The notes under the pieces were generated by a model, which searched no databases, was not told where the DNA came from, and saw nothing but the letters and a program-made list of their open reading frames with translations. This document shows positions 24,018-30,848 of a stretch of 30,848 nucleotides of DNA, in pieces; the first letter of the stretch is position 1, and the number at the start of each line of letters is the position of its first letter. Made by a program: the position numbers and the translations under genes. The DNA is from Flavobacteriales bacterium UBA5933 (lineage in GTDB: Bacteria; Bacteroidota; Bacteroidia; Flavobacteriales; Weeksellaceae), in contig DJDD01000176.1 in NCBI GenBank assembly GCA_002430925.1, positions 1-30,848 of the forward strand, given 5' to 3'.

Positions 24018-25996
24018 TCTTCCAACGTTAAATATATCGTTTCACCTTTCTTAAATTTTGTTCCTACAGGAATAGACTGCTTTAATACTCGTCCAACCCC
24101 TGTGTATTGTACATCTAATCCTAAATTCTCTAATACTTGTATTGCTTCTGATCCTACATGACCAGTTACATTAGGTATTATTTTTTTAGATTGATTTACA
24201 TTTATTATATCTTCTTTTTTGAATTCTTTTAATGTATTCTTTTTAACTAAATTCGTTGGTAATGGAATTGGAGTTTTAGAATATACCCAATCTGCAATTT
24301 TTTTAAATACAGGTGCAGTTACACTTCCTCCATAAAAACCTTTAGCTGTATTAGGTTTATGAACAACTACTATACAAGAATACTTAGGATTTTCAGCAGG
24401 GAAATACCCAGCAAAAGAAGCTCGGTACTGCATCCCTTTACCATCTTTTTTCCAATAATCTACCCTTGCAGTACCTGTTTTTCCAGCAATATCATAATTA
24501 CTATTACTAATTATTCTACCTGTCCCTTGCTCAACAGCACCACGCAACATTTGTTGCATTTGTTTTATATTCTCTAAAGAAGTTAATTTTTCTACCAAAA
24601 CAACTGGTTCAAATTTTTTATCAATTTCTCCTTTTTTAGTTATTTTATCCATAAATAATGGCTTTACCATTTTACCATTATTTGCAATTGCATTATAAAA
24701 TGTAACCATTTGGATAGGTGTTACTCTTAATCCATAACCATAACCCATTACAGGCAAAGTAATATTACTCCAAAATTTATCTCCTGGATGATGCATAATC
24801 GGAGCACCCTCACCTAAAATATCAATTCCTAGAGGAGAAGTCATATGCCATGCATCAATTTTTTTAAAAAATGCTTTTGGATTTTCTCCATAATATTTAT
24901 TGATGATTTTTGCTGTACCTATATTTGATGATTTTTTTATAACCCCATCTACAGTTAACGTACCGTAACCATGAGTATCTGTAATTGTTCTACCATAAAA
25001 TTTATAACTACCATTACCTGTCTCTACGGTTGTATTTTTATCTATAAAACCATCATCCATAGCAGCTAATAATGAAACCGCTTTAAAAGTTGAACCTGGT
25101 TCTGCAGCCTCACCAACAGCATAATTATAGTCATCTACATAAGTACCATCTTTTTTTCTAGCTAAATTTACTATAGCACGAACCTTACCTGTTTTCACTT
25201 CCATTACAACAACAGAACCATGTTGAGCTTCGAATTCTGATAATTGTTTATACAAAGCATCATAAGCAACCATTTGTAAATCGGCATCTATTGTTGTATA
25301 AACAGATGATCCAGCTTGAGGCTCTTGTTCCCAACTTTTCATCGGTTTCCATTTTCCTCTTCCCATGAATTGTTCCCAACGACGTCCTTCTACTCCACTC
25401 AACAAATCAGAATAAGCTCCTTCTAAACCAACCTTACCTCTTTTATCATCATAACCAATTGTACGGACACCAATATCCTCTACAATTAATTCTCTTTTAG
25501 ATTCAGTTTCATGAATAAAACCTCCTCTATTTTGACCTTTATTAAAAATTGGAAATTTCTTTAGACGTTGATAACCTTCATAATCAAGATTTTTAACCAA
25601 CATCATGTAACGATTTTTCTTTTTACGTTCGTTGGTAAATTTGTTATAAAAATATGAAGAAGGCTTAGAAAACATATTCCCTAAAGAATCTGCCAAACTG
25701 TGCATTTCTTCATTAAATAACTTATCTTTAATTACAGTTAAATCTATATATACATTATGTTTTGTAACAGTTGTTGCCATCAACGCTCCGTTTGAAGCAT
25801 AAAGATTTCCTCTTTCTGCAGGAACTGTATCTAATCTAAAATTATTTTTCTCAGCAAACTTCTCTAAATCAATACCCTCAATAATATTTATACGAAACAT
25901 ACAAACAATAATAAAGATAGCCCAAACTGCAAGCAATCCGGCAAATACCCATCCTTTTATGACAATACTATTTTTATTTTTCGTTGATGCTATCAT
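24014..25996 (-). CDS. ftsI: FtsI-type class B penicillin-binding protein with a C-terminal PASTA domain
   Basis: This is the transpeptidase that cross-links septal peptidoglycan. The 660-residue product has one N-terminal membrane helix (about 14-33) and a dimerisation domain starting RLDTVPAERGNLYAS (54-68). The penicillin-binding motifs are STFK (S302-K305), SSN (356-358) and KTGT (506-509). Residues about 604-658 (IIPNVTGHVGSEAIQVLENL...) form one PASTA domain, which E. coli FtsI lacks and which recalls Gram-positive PBP2x and SpoVD. PASTA-tailed FtsI is, to my knowledge, common in Bacteroidota. It overlaps the ftsL-like gene by 23 bp and murE by 4 bp. Confidence 0.95.
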   Translation of the reverse strand: MIASTKNKNSIVIKGWVFAGLLAVWAIFIIVCMFRINIIEGIDLEKFAEKNNFRLDTVPAERGNLYASNGALMATTVTKHNVYIDLTVIKDKLFNEEMHSLADSLGNMFSKPSSYFYNKFTNERKKKNRYMMLVKNLDYEGYQRLKKFPIFNKGQNRGGFIHETESKRELIVEDIGVRTIGYDDKRGKVGLEGAYSDLLSGVEGRRWEQFMGRGKWKPMKSWEQEPQAGSSVYTTIDADLQMVAYDALYKQLSEFEAQHGSVVVMEVKTGKVRAIVNLARKKDGTYVDDYNYAVGEAAEPGSTFKAVSLLAAMDDGFIDKNTTVETGNGSYKFYGRTITDTHGYGTLTVDGVIKKSSNIGTAKIINKYYGENPKAFFKKIDAWHMTSPLGIDILGEGAPIMHHPGDKFWSNITLPVMGYGYGLRVTPIQMVTFYNAIANNGKMVKPLFMDKITKKGEIDKKFEPVVLVEKLTSLENIKQMQQMLRGAVEQGTGRIISNSNYDIAGKTGTARVDYWKKDGKGMQYRASFAGYFPAENPKYSCIVVVHKPNTAKGFYGGSVTAPVFKKIADWVYSKTPIPLPTNLVKKNTLKEFKKEDIINVNQSKKIIPNVTGHVGSEAIQVLENLGLDVQYTGVGRVLKQSIPVGTKFKKGETIYLTLEE

Positions 25997-26333
25997 ATAC
26001 TTTATCTACTATATAATATGGTTGTTTATCTGGTATTTTTAATCCATAAACGGCTGTACGCTGTAATATTTGCGTTTCCAATTGTAAACGCATTAAATCA
26101 CGGTGTTTATCTGTATATTGAGATTTTAAATCCTCAACTTTATCTTGTAATTCTGCAATTCTTACAACTTTACGATCGACTAAATGCGAACTAGAAATAC
26201 TTAAAAATGCCAAACCTACTAGAAACAACATAAATTTCCAGTTTTGCTCAGAGCCTGTTTTAATTAAAAATTCTCCTCTTAGTAAACCTGAAAATGTTTT
26301 TTTCTCTGGTAATATTTTTTTCTTTTTAGCCAT
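25974..26333 (-). CDS. FtsL-like cell division protein
   Basis: The 119-residue product has a basic cytoplasmic N-terminus, one membrane helix (about 33-50) and a periplasmic coiled-coil segment (about 58-95, RIAELQDKVEDLKSQY and onward). This is the FtsL/DivIC topology. Sequence alone would not identify it, but the slot between rsmH and ftsI is the conserved ftsL position. Bacteroidota carry a divergent FtsL-like family in that place. It should form the FtsQ-L-B-like complex that activates FtsWI. It overlaps ftsI by 23 bp and follows rsmH by 15 nt. Confidence 0.82.
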   Translation of the reverse strand: MAKKKKILPEKKTFSGLLRGEFLIKTGSEQNWKFMLFLVGLAFLSISSSHLVDRKVVRIAELQDKVEDLKSQYTDKHRDLMRLQLETQILQRTAVYGLKIPDKQPYYIVDKVYDSINEK

Positions 26334-26348
26334 TCCTATTTTATCATT

Positions 26349-27260
26349 TTAATCTTCGTTTCGAACTGCTATTCTCATTTTAGCACTACGAGCTCTTGGA
26401 TTAATATTTATTTCTTCTTGTGTTGGCACTATTACTTTAGATTGAAGTGGTTTAAATGGAGCAGACCAATTCCCAAAAACGTCTCGTTCTGGTTCACCTT
26501 CAAACATTCCATTTTTCATAAATCTTTTCGTCAAACGATCTTCCAACGAATGATAAGAAATAATTACTAAACGCCCTCCTGGCTTAATAACTTCTGCGGA
26601 TTGTGATAACATATCCTTTAAAGCTGCCATTTCATCGTTCACTTCTATTCTTAATGCCTGAAACATTTGAGCGAAAAATTTATTTTCTTTCATTTTTGGA
26701 ATAAATGAAAAAATTTGCTTTAATTCTTCAATTGTTTCTATTTGTTTATCTGCTCGCACTTTTATAACTTCTCTTGCTAATCTATAAGAACCTTGTAATT
26801 CTCCAAAATCATAAAAAACTCTAGCTAAATCTTCTTCTTCATATTCATTAATAATAGTTTTAGCAGAAAGTTTTGCATTTTGATTCATTCTCATGTCTAA
26901 CTCTCCATCAAATCGAGTAGAAAAACCACGTTCTGGAGTATCAAATTGATGAGAAGAAACACCTAAATCTCCCAAAATTCCATCAACTTGTTTTACACCT
27001 CTAATTCTTAAATTATTTTTTAGAAATCTAAAATTTTGTTCTATTAACTCAAATCGATCATCATCAATTTTATTATTAATAGCATCTATATCTTGATCAA
27101 AAGAAAACAATTTTCCTTCTTCATCTAATCTATTAATTATTTCACGAGAGTGACCTCCACCTCCAAACGTGCAGTCAACATAAATCCCTTCAGGATTAAT
27201 TATTAACGCATCTACACTTTCTTTTAATAATACTGGATTATGATACTCACTCATCTTCAC
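26349..27260 (-). CDS. rsmH: 16S rRNA (cytosine(1402)-N4)-methyltransferase
   Basis: RsmH (MraW) methylates N4 of C1402 in the 16S rRNA P-site. The 303-residue product begins with HNPVLLKESVDAL (7-19) and has the AdoMet-binding VDCTFGGGGHS (28-38). LGDLGVSSHQFD and SYHSLEDR near residue 235 are further family signatures. Two ATGs are possible, 27260 or 27254 (M3). The first gives a 14-bp overlap with mraZ and the second an 8-bp overlap. Length is typical. Confidence 0.96.
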   Translation of the reverse strand: MKMSEYHNPVLLKESVDALIINPEGIYVDCTFGGGGHSREIINRLDEEGKLFSFDQDIDAINNKIDDDRFELIEQNFRFLKNNLRIRGVKQVDGILGDLGVSSHQFDTPERGFSTRFDGELDMRMNQNAKLSAKTIINEYEEEDLARVFYDFGELQGSYRLAREVIKVRADKQIETIEELKQIFSFIPKMKENKFFAQMFQALRIEVNDEMAALKDMLSQSAEVIKPGGRLVIISYHSLEDRLTKRFMKNGMFEGEPERDVFGNWSAPFKPLQSKVIVPTQEEININPRARSAKMRIAVRNED

Positions 27261-27708
27261 CTATTTTTCCCATTACATCTTCTGCTAAAGTTGCGAAATC
27301 AAAATCATCAACATTCACAACTTCCTCATATTTTTCCTTATCCCAAATTTCAATCATATTAACAGATGAATTCAAAACAACATCTTTGTTAATACCTGCA
27401 AACTTTACTAAATCTTTTGAAATTTGTATTCTACCATTAGAATCGACTTCAATAAGTTTTAATCCTGCTGTAAAAACCCTTATAAAATCATTATTTTTCT
27501 TCACAAATCGATTCAATTTGTTTAAATCAGTCATAATTTTTTCCCATTCTTTTATAGGATGAAGTTCTAAACAATTTTGAAACACTGAACGCTTTAACAC
27601 AAACCCATCTTCCAAATAATCAGCCATTTGTTTCTTTAAAGTGACTGGTATAGGGAGTCTTGACTTTGTATCCACTTTACATTCATATGTACCAATTAGT
27701 GAATTCAC
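27247..27708 (-). CDS. mraZ: Transcriptional regulator MraZ
   Basis: MraZ is a ring-forming DNA-binding protein of the AbrB-like fold that controls the dcw operon in species where it has been studied. The 153-residue product has two SpoVT/AbrB-like repeats. The first has YECKVDTKSRLPIP (9-22) with the DxKxR motif, and the second EVDSNGRIQIS, with the DxxGR form. It heads the cluster and overlaps rsmH by 14 bp. Three 10-bp-phased TGGTA sequences upstream (27739-27764) are a likely autoregulatory operator. The start at 27708 is the only ATG consistent with the conserved N-terminus. Confidence 0.95.
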   Translation of the reverse strand: MNSLIGTYECKVDTKSRLPIPVTLKKQMADYLEDGFVLKRSVFQNCLELHPIKEWEKIMTDLNKLNRFVKKNNDFIRVFTAGLKLIEVDSNGRIQISKDLVKFAGINKDVVLNSSVNMIEIWDKEKYEEVVNVDDFDFATLAEDVMGKIGEDE

Positions 27709-27721
27709 AACAGATTTTTTT

Positions 27722-27729
27722 CAAAAATA
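27722..27729 (-). promoter_or_regulatory. Predicted -7 box of the mraZ/dcw promoter
   Basis: The - strand reads TATTTTTG, an exact TAnnTTTG match, only 13 nt upstream of the mraZ ATG. A start near 27715 would give a leader of about 7 nt. No good TTTG is seen at -33. The TGGTA array covers that region instead. Confidence 0.5.
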
Positions 27730-27737
27730 AAAAAATA

Positions 27738-27768
27738 TTACCACTAAATACCATTTTTTACCACTTTT
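27738..27768 (-). promoter_or_regulatory. Candidate MraZ operator: three TGGTA repeats at 10-bp spacing
   Basis: On the - strand GTGGTA, ATGGTA and GTGGTA occur at 27764-27759, 27754-27749 and 27744-27739, exactly one helical turn apart, and the first is preceded by AAA. Known MraZ boxes are direct repeats of about TGGGN (E. coli) or AAAGTG[G/T] (Mycoplasma) with 10-bp periodicity, and the AAAGTGGTAA here fits closely. The array overlaps the -33 region of the predicted mraZ promoter, which suits repression. Confidence 0.65.
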
Positions 27769-27850
27769 ATTTAATTTTTTATTAACAATTTGAATTTCAG
27801 TATCAGTTAGTTAAGCCTATAATAGTTAAAAAGTAGATTTAATAATAATT

Positions 27851-27910
27851 TTAAAAGATTTTAACATAAATAAAAATGTTTTATATAGCCCTTAAAATAA
27901 AATCTTTTAA
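27851..27910. repeat. 13-bp inverted repeat in the mraZ-hydrolase divergent region
   Basis: TTAAAAGATTTTA (27851-27863) is the reverse complement of 27898-27910, with a 34-nt spacer. It lies between the two divergent promoters. It could be an operator or a hairpin, but the composition is so AT-rich that chance is not excluded. Confidence 0.4.
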
Positions 27911-27961
27911 CACTCTATTAAAGTTTTTTAGATAAAATACTATTAGAAAATAATTATTAAT

Positions 27962-27969
27962 TAAATTTG
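27962..27969 (+). promoter_or_regulatory. Possible -7 box of the hydrolase-engB unit
   Basis: TAAATTTG matches TAnnTTTG exactly and lies 19 nt before the ATG at 27989. No clear -33 TTTG is seen, so support is moderate. Confidence 0.4.
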
Positions 27970-27988
27970 TCAACTTAATATCGAGTAA

Positions 27989-28771
27989 ATGTTTTTTAGC
28001 TTAAAAAAGAAAGATAAGTTCTCTTACATAGAAGAAGGAGAAGGTCAACCAATAGTTTTACTTCATGGACTGATGGGGGAACTTAGTAATTTCAGTGCTC
28101 TTACAGATTATTACGCCAAGAGAGGTTATAAGGTTTTCGCACCAGAATTACCTTTATATTCTCTATCTGTAATTAATACCAATATTAAAAATATAGCAAA
28201 ACATGTTGCTAACTTCATTGAAGAGATTGTAAAAGAACCTGCTATTTTAGTAGGAAATTCCCTTGGTGGGCACATAGGATTAATGGTTTGTTGTAGACAT
28301 CCAGAGTATGTAAAAGCTTTATGCTTAACTGGAAGTTCTGGTTTGTATGAAAAATCTTTTGGAGAAACATATCCTAAAAGAGGAAATTACGAATATGTTG
28401 AAAGAAAAACGAGAGAAGTTTTTTATGATCCAAGTATAGCTTCTAAAGAAATTGTAGACGACGTTTTCAATACAGTTAACGATAGAAACAAAGCTATTAA
28501 AACTTTATACATCGCCAGAGACGCAATGAAGTCTAACATGAAAGATGACTTAAAGAATATAAAAATACCTGTTTGCTTAATTTGGGGAAAACAAGACAAT
28601 GTCACACCCCCTGAAGTAGCTATAGAGTTTGAAGAAGAACTTCCTGACGCTTCACTTTTTTGGGTAGATAAATGTGGACACGCACCCATGATGGAGCATC
28701 CTGATTTATTTAATGAAATATTACACAAATGGTTAATTCAAAAACAACTTGAACCAACCAAAAAAGTTTAA
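27989..28771 (+). CDS. Alpha/beta hydrolase
   Basis: The 260-residue product is an alpha/beta-hydrolase fold enzyme. The oxyanion-hole block is IVLLHGLMGE (22-31). The nucleophile elbow is GNSLGG (89-94) with S91. D203 (WGKQDN) and H231 (CGHAP) complete the triad. No signal peptide is seen, so it is cytoplasmic. The substrate is unknown: esterase, thioesterase and C-C hydrolase activities all occur in this family. Three nucleotides separate its stop from the engB ATG, so the two are co-expressed. It is divergent from mraZ, a neighbourhood I recall as frequent in Flavobacteriia. Confidence 0.88.
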   Translation: MFFSLKKKDKFSYIEEGEGQPIVLLHGLMGELSNFSALTDYYAKRGYKVFAPELPLYSLSVINTNIKNIAKHVANFIEEIVKEPAILVGNSLGGHIGLMVCCRHPEYVKALCLTGSSGLYEKSFGETYPKRGNYEYVERKTREVFYDPSIASKEIVDDVFNTVNDRNKAIKTLYIARDAMKSNMKDDLKNIKIPVCLIWGKQDNVTPPEVAIEFEEELPDASLFWVDKCGHAPMMEHPDLFNEILHKWLIQKQLEPTKKV

Positions 28772-28774
28772 TAA

Positions 28775-29389
28775 ATGATAAAAAAAGCCGAATTCATTAA
28801 GAGTTCTCAAAAATATAAAGATTGTCCAAACCCTGATAAACCAGAATATGCTTTTATAGGCAGATCTAACGTAGGTAAATCATCTTTAATTAACATGATT
28901 GCGGACAAAAAAACATTAGCAAAAACATCTGCAACACCAGGTAAAACTCAATTAATCAATACATTTGAGATGGATAACACTTGGTATTTAGCAGATTTAC
29001 CAGGATATGGTTTTGCCAAAGCTCCAAAAGGAGTTCGTGGTGGATTCAATAAAATGATCTATGATTATATTGAATTTAGAGAAAATTTAGTCAACGTATT
29101 TTTATTAATCGATTCTCGTCACGAACCTCAACGAATTGACTTACAATTCATGGAATGGCTAGGAAACAAACAAATTCCTTTTTCTATTGTATTTACAAAA
29201 CTTGACAAATTAACAAGCACAGAAATGCAAAAGAAATTGAACCATTATAAAACTGAGCTATTAAAAACCTGGGAAGAACTACCTCAAATTTTTGTAAGCT
29301 CATCTACTAGTAGAGTTGGTAAATTAGAAATTATAAACTACATAGATAGTTTAAACGAACAATTAAAAGATAAATTCAATAAATATTAA
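28775..29389 (+). CDS. engB: Ribosome biogenesis GTP-binding protein EngB (YsxC/YihA)
   Basis: EngB is a small essential GTPase, in B. subtilis involved in late assembly of the 50S subunit. The 204-residue product has G1 GRSNVGKS (29-36), the G2-region SATPGKTQ (52-59), G3 DLPGYG (74-79) and G4 TKLD, and a G5-like SSST stretch follows. The length is normal. It follows the hydrolase gene with a 3-nt gap. No terminator of its own is seen: the IS begins 16 nt after its stop and has separated it from its original downstream sequence. Confidence 0.95.
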   Translation: MIKKAEFIKSSQKYKDCPNPDKPEYAFIGRSNVGKSSLINMIADKKTLAKTSATPGKTQLINTFEMDNTWYLADLPGYGFAKAPKGVRGGFNKMIYDYIEFRENLVNVFLLIDSRHEPQRIDLQFMEWLGNKQIPFSIVFTKLDKLTSTEMQKKLNHYKTELLKTWEELPQIFVSSSTSRVGKLEIINYIDSLNEQLKDKFNKY

Positions 29390-29405
29390 AAAAGGAGAGA
29401 CAATA

Positions 29406-29429
29406 TGGACTGCCCCCAAAACTTGGACA
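29406..29429 (+). repeat. IS terminal inverted repeat, left
   Basis: It begins TGGACTGCCCCCAAAA and ends GGACA. It matches the reverse complement of 30823-30847 except at positions 2, 3, 18 and 21 and a one-base gap. Confidence 0.8.
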
Positions 29430-29438
29430 GATAAAAAA

Positions 29439-30218
29439 TTAATTAGTATAATAATGAGTTCGATATTCTTTCGGACTCATTTTATTTAAATTCGACTTTG
29501 TTCTTTTATTATTGTAATAGTAAATATATTCCTTTATTTCTCGTTTTAGCTCTTCGATCGAATTAAATTTTTTTAAATAAAATAATTCTGATTTTAGTGT
29601 CCCAAAAAAATTTTCGATAATTGCATTATCCCAGCAATTTCCTTTTCTACTCATACTTTGGATGATTTCTTTTTTCTTCAATATAACTTGATATTGCTTC
29701 ATTTGATATTGCCAACCTTGATCCGAATGAAGTACTAAATTTTTGGTGTTTTTCGTCTTTTTAAATGCTTTTTCCAACATTGTAATAACTTGTTTAAAAA
29801 CAGGTCTTTCACTTAATTCGTAGCTTATAATTTCATGATTATAAAGGTCTAAAATTGGAGATAAATACAGCTTTTTGTCTTTTACTTTAAACTCCGTAAT
29901 ATCAGTTACCCATTTCTCATTGGGCTTTTCCGCCTTGAATTTTCGTTGTAAAATATTTGGTGCAATTTTACCTTCTTCTCCTTTATAGGAGTTGTATTTT
30001 TTTCTTCGAATCAAACTTTTTAAACCTAGATTATTCATCAGTTTAAGAACCGTTTTATGATTGATTATCATTCCAATTTTCCTCAATTCAGTTGTAATCC
30101 TTCGATAACCGTAGCGTCCTTTATGAACATCATAAATAGATTTAATTTTAAATTTAACCTCTTTATATTTATCTGTTTTAGATTGATTTTGTTGATAATA
30201 AAAACTACTTCTAGCCAT
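29439..30218 (-). CDS. IS3-family transposase OrfB (DDE integrase domain)
   Basis: This is the catalytic part of the transposase. From the ATG at 30218 it has 259 residues. An HTH_21-like segment is seen at about 30-85 (GRYGYRRITTELRK). The rve catalytic core then has D106 (VTDITEF), D166 (HSDQGWQY) and E202 (AIIENFFGTLKSE), the last two separated by exactly 35 residues (DD35E). The reading frame stays open upstream of the ATG and encodes NWAQAITELRPKFDLNLLL before MARSSFYY. That is the usual joining sequence of OrfAB fusions, so the functional product is probably a fusion of about 455 residues made by -1 frameshifting. Confidence 0.93.
   Translation of the reverse strand: MARSSFYYQQNQSKTDKYKEVKFKIKSIYDVHKGRYGYRRITTELRKIGMIINHKTVLKLMNNLGLKSLIRRKKYNSYKGEEGKIAPNILQRKFKAEKPNEKWVTDITEFKVKDKKLYLSPILDLYNHEIISYELSERPVFKQVITMLEKAFKKTKNTKNLVLHSDQGWQYQMKQYQVILKKKEIIQSMSRKGNCWDNAIIENFFGTLKSELFYLKKFNSIEELKREIKEYIYYYNNKRTKSNLNKMSPKEYRTHYYTN
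29454..29485 (+). terminator. Possible + strand terminator inside the orfB end
   Basis: ATGAGTTCG (29454-29462) pairs with CGGACTCAT (29472-29480), with one U-G wobble on +, then TTTATTT. It pairs fully only in + strand RNA, so it could stop transcription entering the IS from engB. It is also within orfB coding sequence, so chance is possible. Confidence 0.35.
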
Positions 30219-30268
30219 ATGGGAACAATCTAAAAGTAAATTTAGATCAAATTTTGGCCTTAATTCTG

Positions 30269-30805
30269 TTATGGCTTGCGCCCAATTTTTTTGGCTTTTT
30301 CTTCCTCGGCTTGAATTAAGGCATTGAACTTTTTTAAAAGTGCAACCTCACAACGTAATCGTTCATTTTCTAACAAAAGCTCTTCTTCTCTCGTTAAAAG
30401 TCGTTGAGCTTGATTGGTTTTGCGTTTTGGTCTATTCATAATTTTGGGACGACCTTTTGGTTTGGGATAAAGTCCGTCTAACCCAAAGATAGCAAAATTT
30501 TTTTGCCATTTGATGATAATAGAATCGCTCGGAATATTAAATTTTATTCGTGCTTCACGTAAACTAAGATGATTTCTCTTAATATCCTCGATAACGTTTA
30601 ATTTAAATTCAATAGAATAGACTTGATTCGTTTTTGGGAATAATCCTACTATACCATTGAACTCATAATCGCCAATCCATTTACGCAATAAACTTTCACT
30701 AATTTTTTCATGTCTACTTATAAGCATAATCGATTGATTATGTTCTTTGAATTCTTTTACGCATTTTAACTTAAATGCTACATCATATTTTACTTTTCTT
30801 GCCAT
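30269..30805 (-). CDS. IS3-family OrfA (helix-turn-helix DNA-binding protein)
   Basis: OrfA is the regulatory, end-binding part of the transposase. The 178-residue product has two helix-turn-helix repeats, about 8-50 and 64-108 (each with a FKL..V motif near its start). A basic stretch with GRPKIMNRPKRK (118-129) follows, then a leucine-zipper-like helix (about 136-165, LLLENERLRCEVALLKKF). It matches IS150 OrfA (about 173 residues) in size and layout. The frame ends 12 nt after an A7 slippery run that shifts ribosomes to orfB. Its ATG is about 40 nt inside the IS right end, directly behind a G-rich hairpin. Confidence 0.9.
   Translation of the reverse strand: MARKVKYDVAFKLKCVKEFKEHNQSIMLISRHEKISESLLRKWIGDYEFNGIVGLFPKTNQVYSIEFKLNVIEDIKRNHLSLREARIKFNIPSDSIIIKWQKNFAIFGLDGLYPKPKGRPKIMNRPKRKTNQAQRLLTREEELLLENERLRCEVALLKKFNALIQAEEEKAKKIGRKP
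30286..30292 (-). other. Programmed -1 frameshift site of the IS
   Basis: The - strand reads A7 in the codons AAA AAA A(TT). A -1 slip after the second AAA (K173) moves into the orfB frame, which is open from there and reads N-W-A-Q-A-I-T-E-L. This is the standard expression route for IS3-family OrfAB. Confidence 0.75.
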
Positions 30806-30812
30806 AAAAATA

Positions 30813-30840
30813 CCCCCAATAGTGTCTAACTTTTTGGGGG
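30813..30840 (-). promoter_or_regulatory. Hairpin directly before orfA at the IS right end
   Basis: CCCCCAA (30813-30819 on +) pairs with TTGGGGG (30834-30840) across 14 nt. In the - transcript it ends 7 nt before the orfA ATG. Only transcripts that enter from outside the IS contain both arms, so it could block translation from such transcripts. Confidence 0.5.
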
Positions 30841-30847
30841 CAGTGTA
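30823..30847 (-). repeat. IS terminal inverted repeat, right
   Basis: Read on the - strand it begins TACACTGCCCCCAAAAAG and ends TTAGACA. One base of flanking DNA remains in the window. Confidence 0.8.
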
Positions 30848-30848
30848 A

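Larger units (their letters stand above)
29406..30847 (-). mobile_element. Apparently complete IS3-family element, IS150-like group
   Basis: The element is about 1442 bp with terminal inverted repeats: IRL 29406-29429 and IRR 30823-30847. These share about 20 of 25 positions, including the block ACTGCCCCCAAAA. It carries orfA (two-part helix-turn-helix with leucine zipper) and orfB (DD35E) in the -1 frame, as in IS150. Both frames are open and key residues intact, so it may be active. The target-site duplication cannot be checked, because only one base (A) lies beyond the right end. The left flank reads ATA. Confidence 0.88.

Noticed and set aside
29403..29405. ATA as the IS target-site duplication
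   Set aside because: Only one base remains to the right of the IS, so the duplication cannot be tested here.
1..30848. CRISPR array, prophage, toxin-antitoxin or other defence system
   Set aside because: No regularly spaced repeats, phage structural genes, nuclease-helicase clusters or paired small toxin/antitoxin genes were found. Almost all the DNA is assigned to core genes.

Overview
The window is very AT-rich and carries hallmarks of the Bacteroidota, most likely class Flavobacteriia. It has promoters of the TTTG/TAnnTTTG type with few Shine-Dalgarno sites, a Bacteroidota-type FtsL-like protein, a PASTA-tailed FtsI, a long N/Q/S-rich FtsZ tail, a short LeuA and Mqo. A Weeksellaceae-like genus (Empedobacter or a relative) or Myroides is plausible, but the genus cannot be fixed from sequence alone.

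Layout, left to right. The first 19 bases are the 3' end of a tRNA-Gly, followed by a strong hairpin terminator. Next come a small DUF3817 membrane protein (-) and, divergently, a BamA/TamA-like outer-membrane barrel protein (+). A complete leucine operon leuA-leuC-leuD-leuB runs on the - strand (6810 to 2524). Upstream of it, on the + strand, lie an unidentified helical-repeat protein, an RDD membrane protein and mqo. An RlpA-like protein (-) follows. From 27708 down to 11695 the - strand holds the division and cell-wall (dcw) cluster: mraZ, rsmH, ftsL-like, ftsI, murE, mraY, murD, ftsW, murG, murC, ftsQ, ftsA, ftsZ and then yqeY. Most of these genes overlap or lie within a few bases of each other. 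murF, murB and ddl are absent from the cluster. Divergent from mraZ is a two-gene unit of an alpha/beta hydrolase and engB. An apparently complete IS150-type IS3-family element lies 16 bases after engB and fills the window to its last base but one.

How the genes work together. The dcw products make the lipid-linked peptidoglycan precursor (MurC, D, E, MraY, MurG) and deliver it to the FtsZ/FtsA ring, where FtsQ, FtsL, FtsW and FtsI build the septum. The DNA-binding protein MraZ heads the operon, and a triple 10-bp-phased TGGTA array lies just upstream of its predicted promoter. The leu genes convert 2-ketoisovalerate to 2-ketoisocaproate. Mqo feeds electrons from malate to the quinone pool.

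Most of the window is ordinary chromosomal backbone and I see no convincing undescribed multi-gene system. The least explained signals are non-coding: two copies of a roughly 105-nt structured element in convergent intergenic gaps (2313-2418 and 10689-10795) whose stems differ in sequence but keep their pairing; the candidate MraZ operator; a 36-bp perfect palindrome (11559-11594); and an ftsZ terminator whose loop doubles as the -33 box of a yqeY promoter. The window starts inside a tRNA and ends at an IS edge, both typical break points of a draft assembly.
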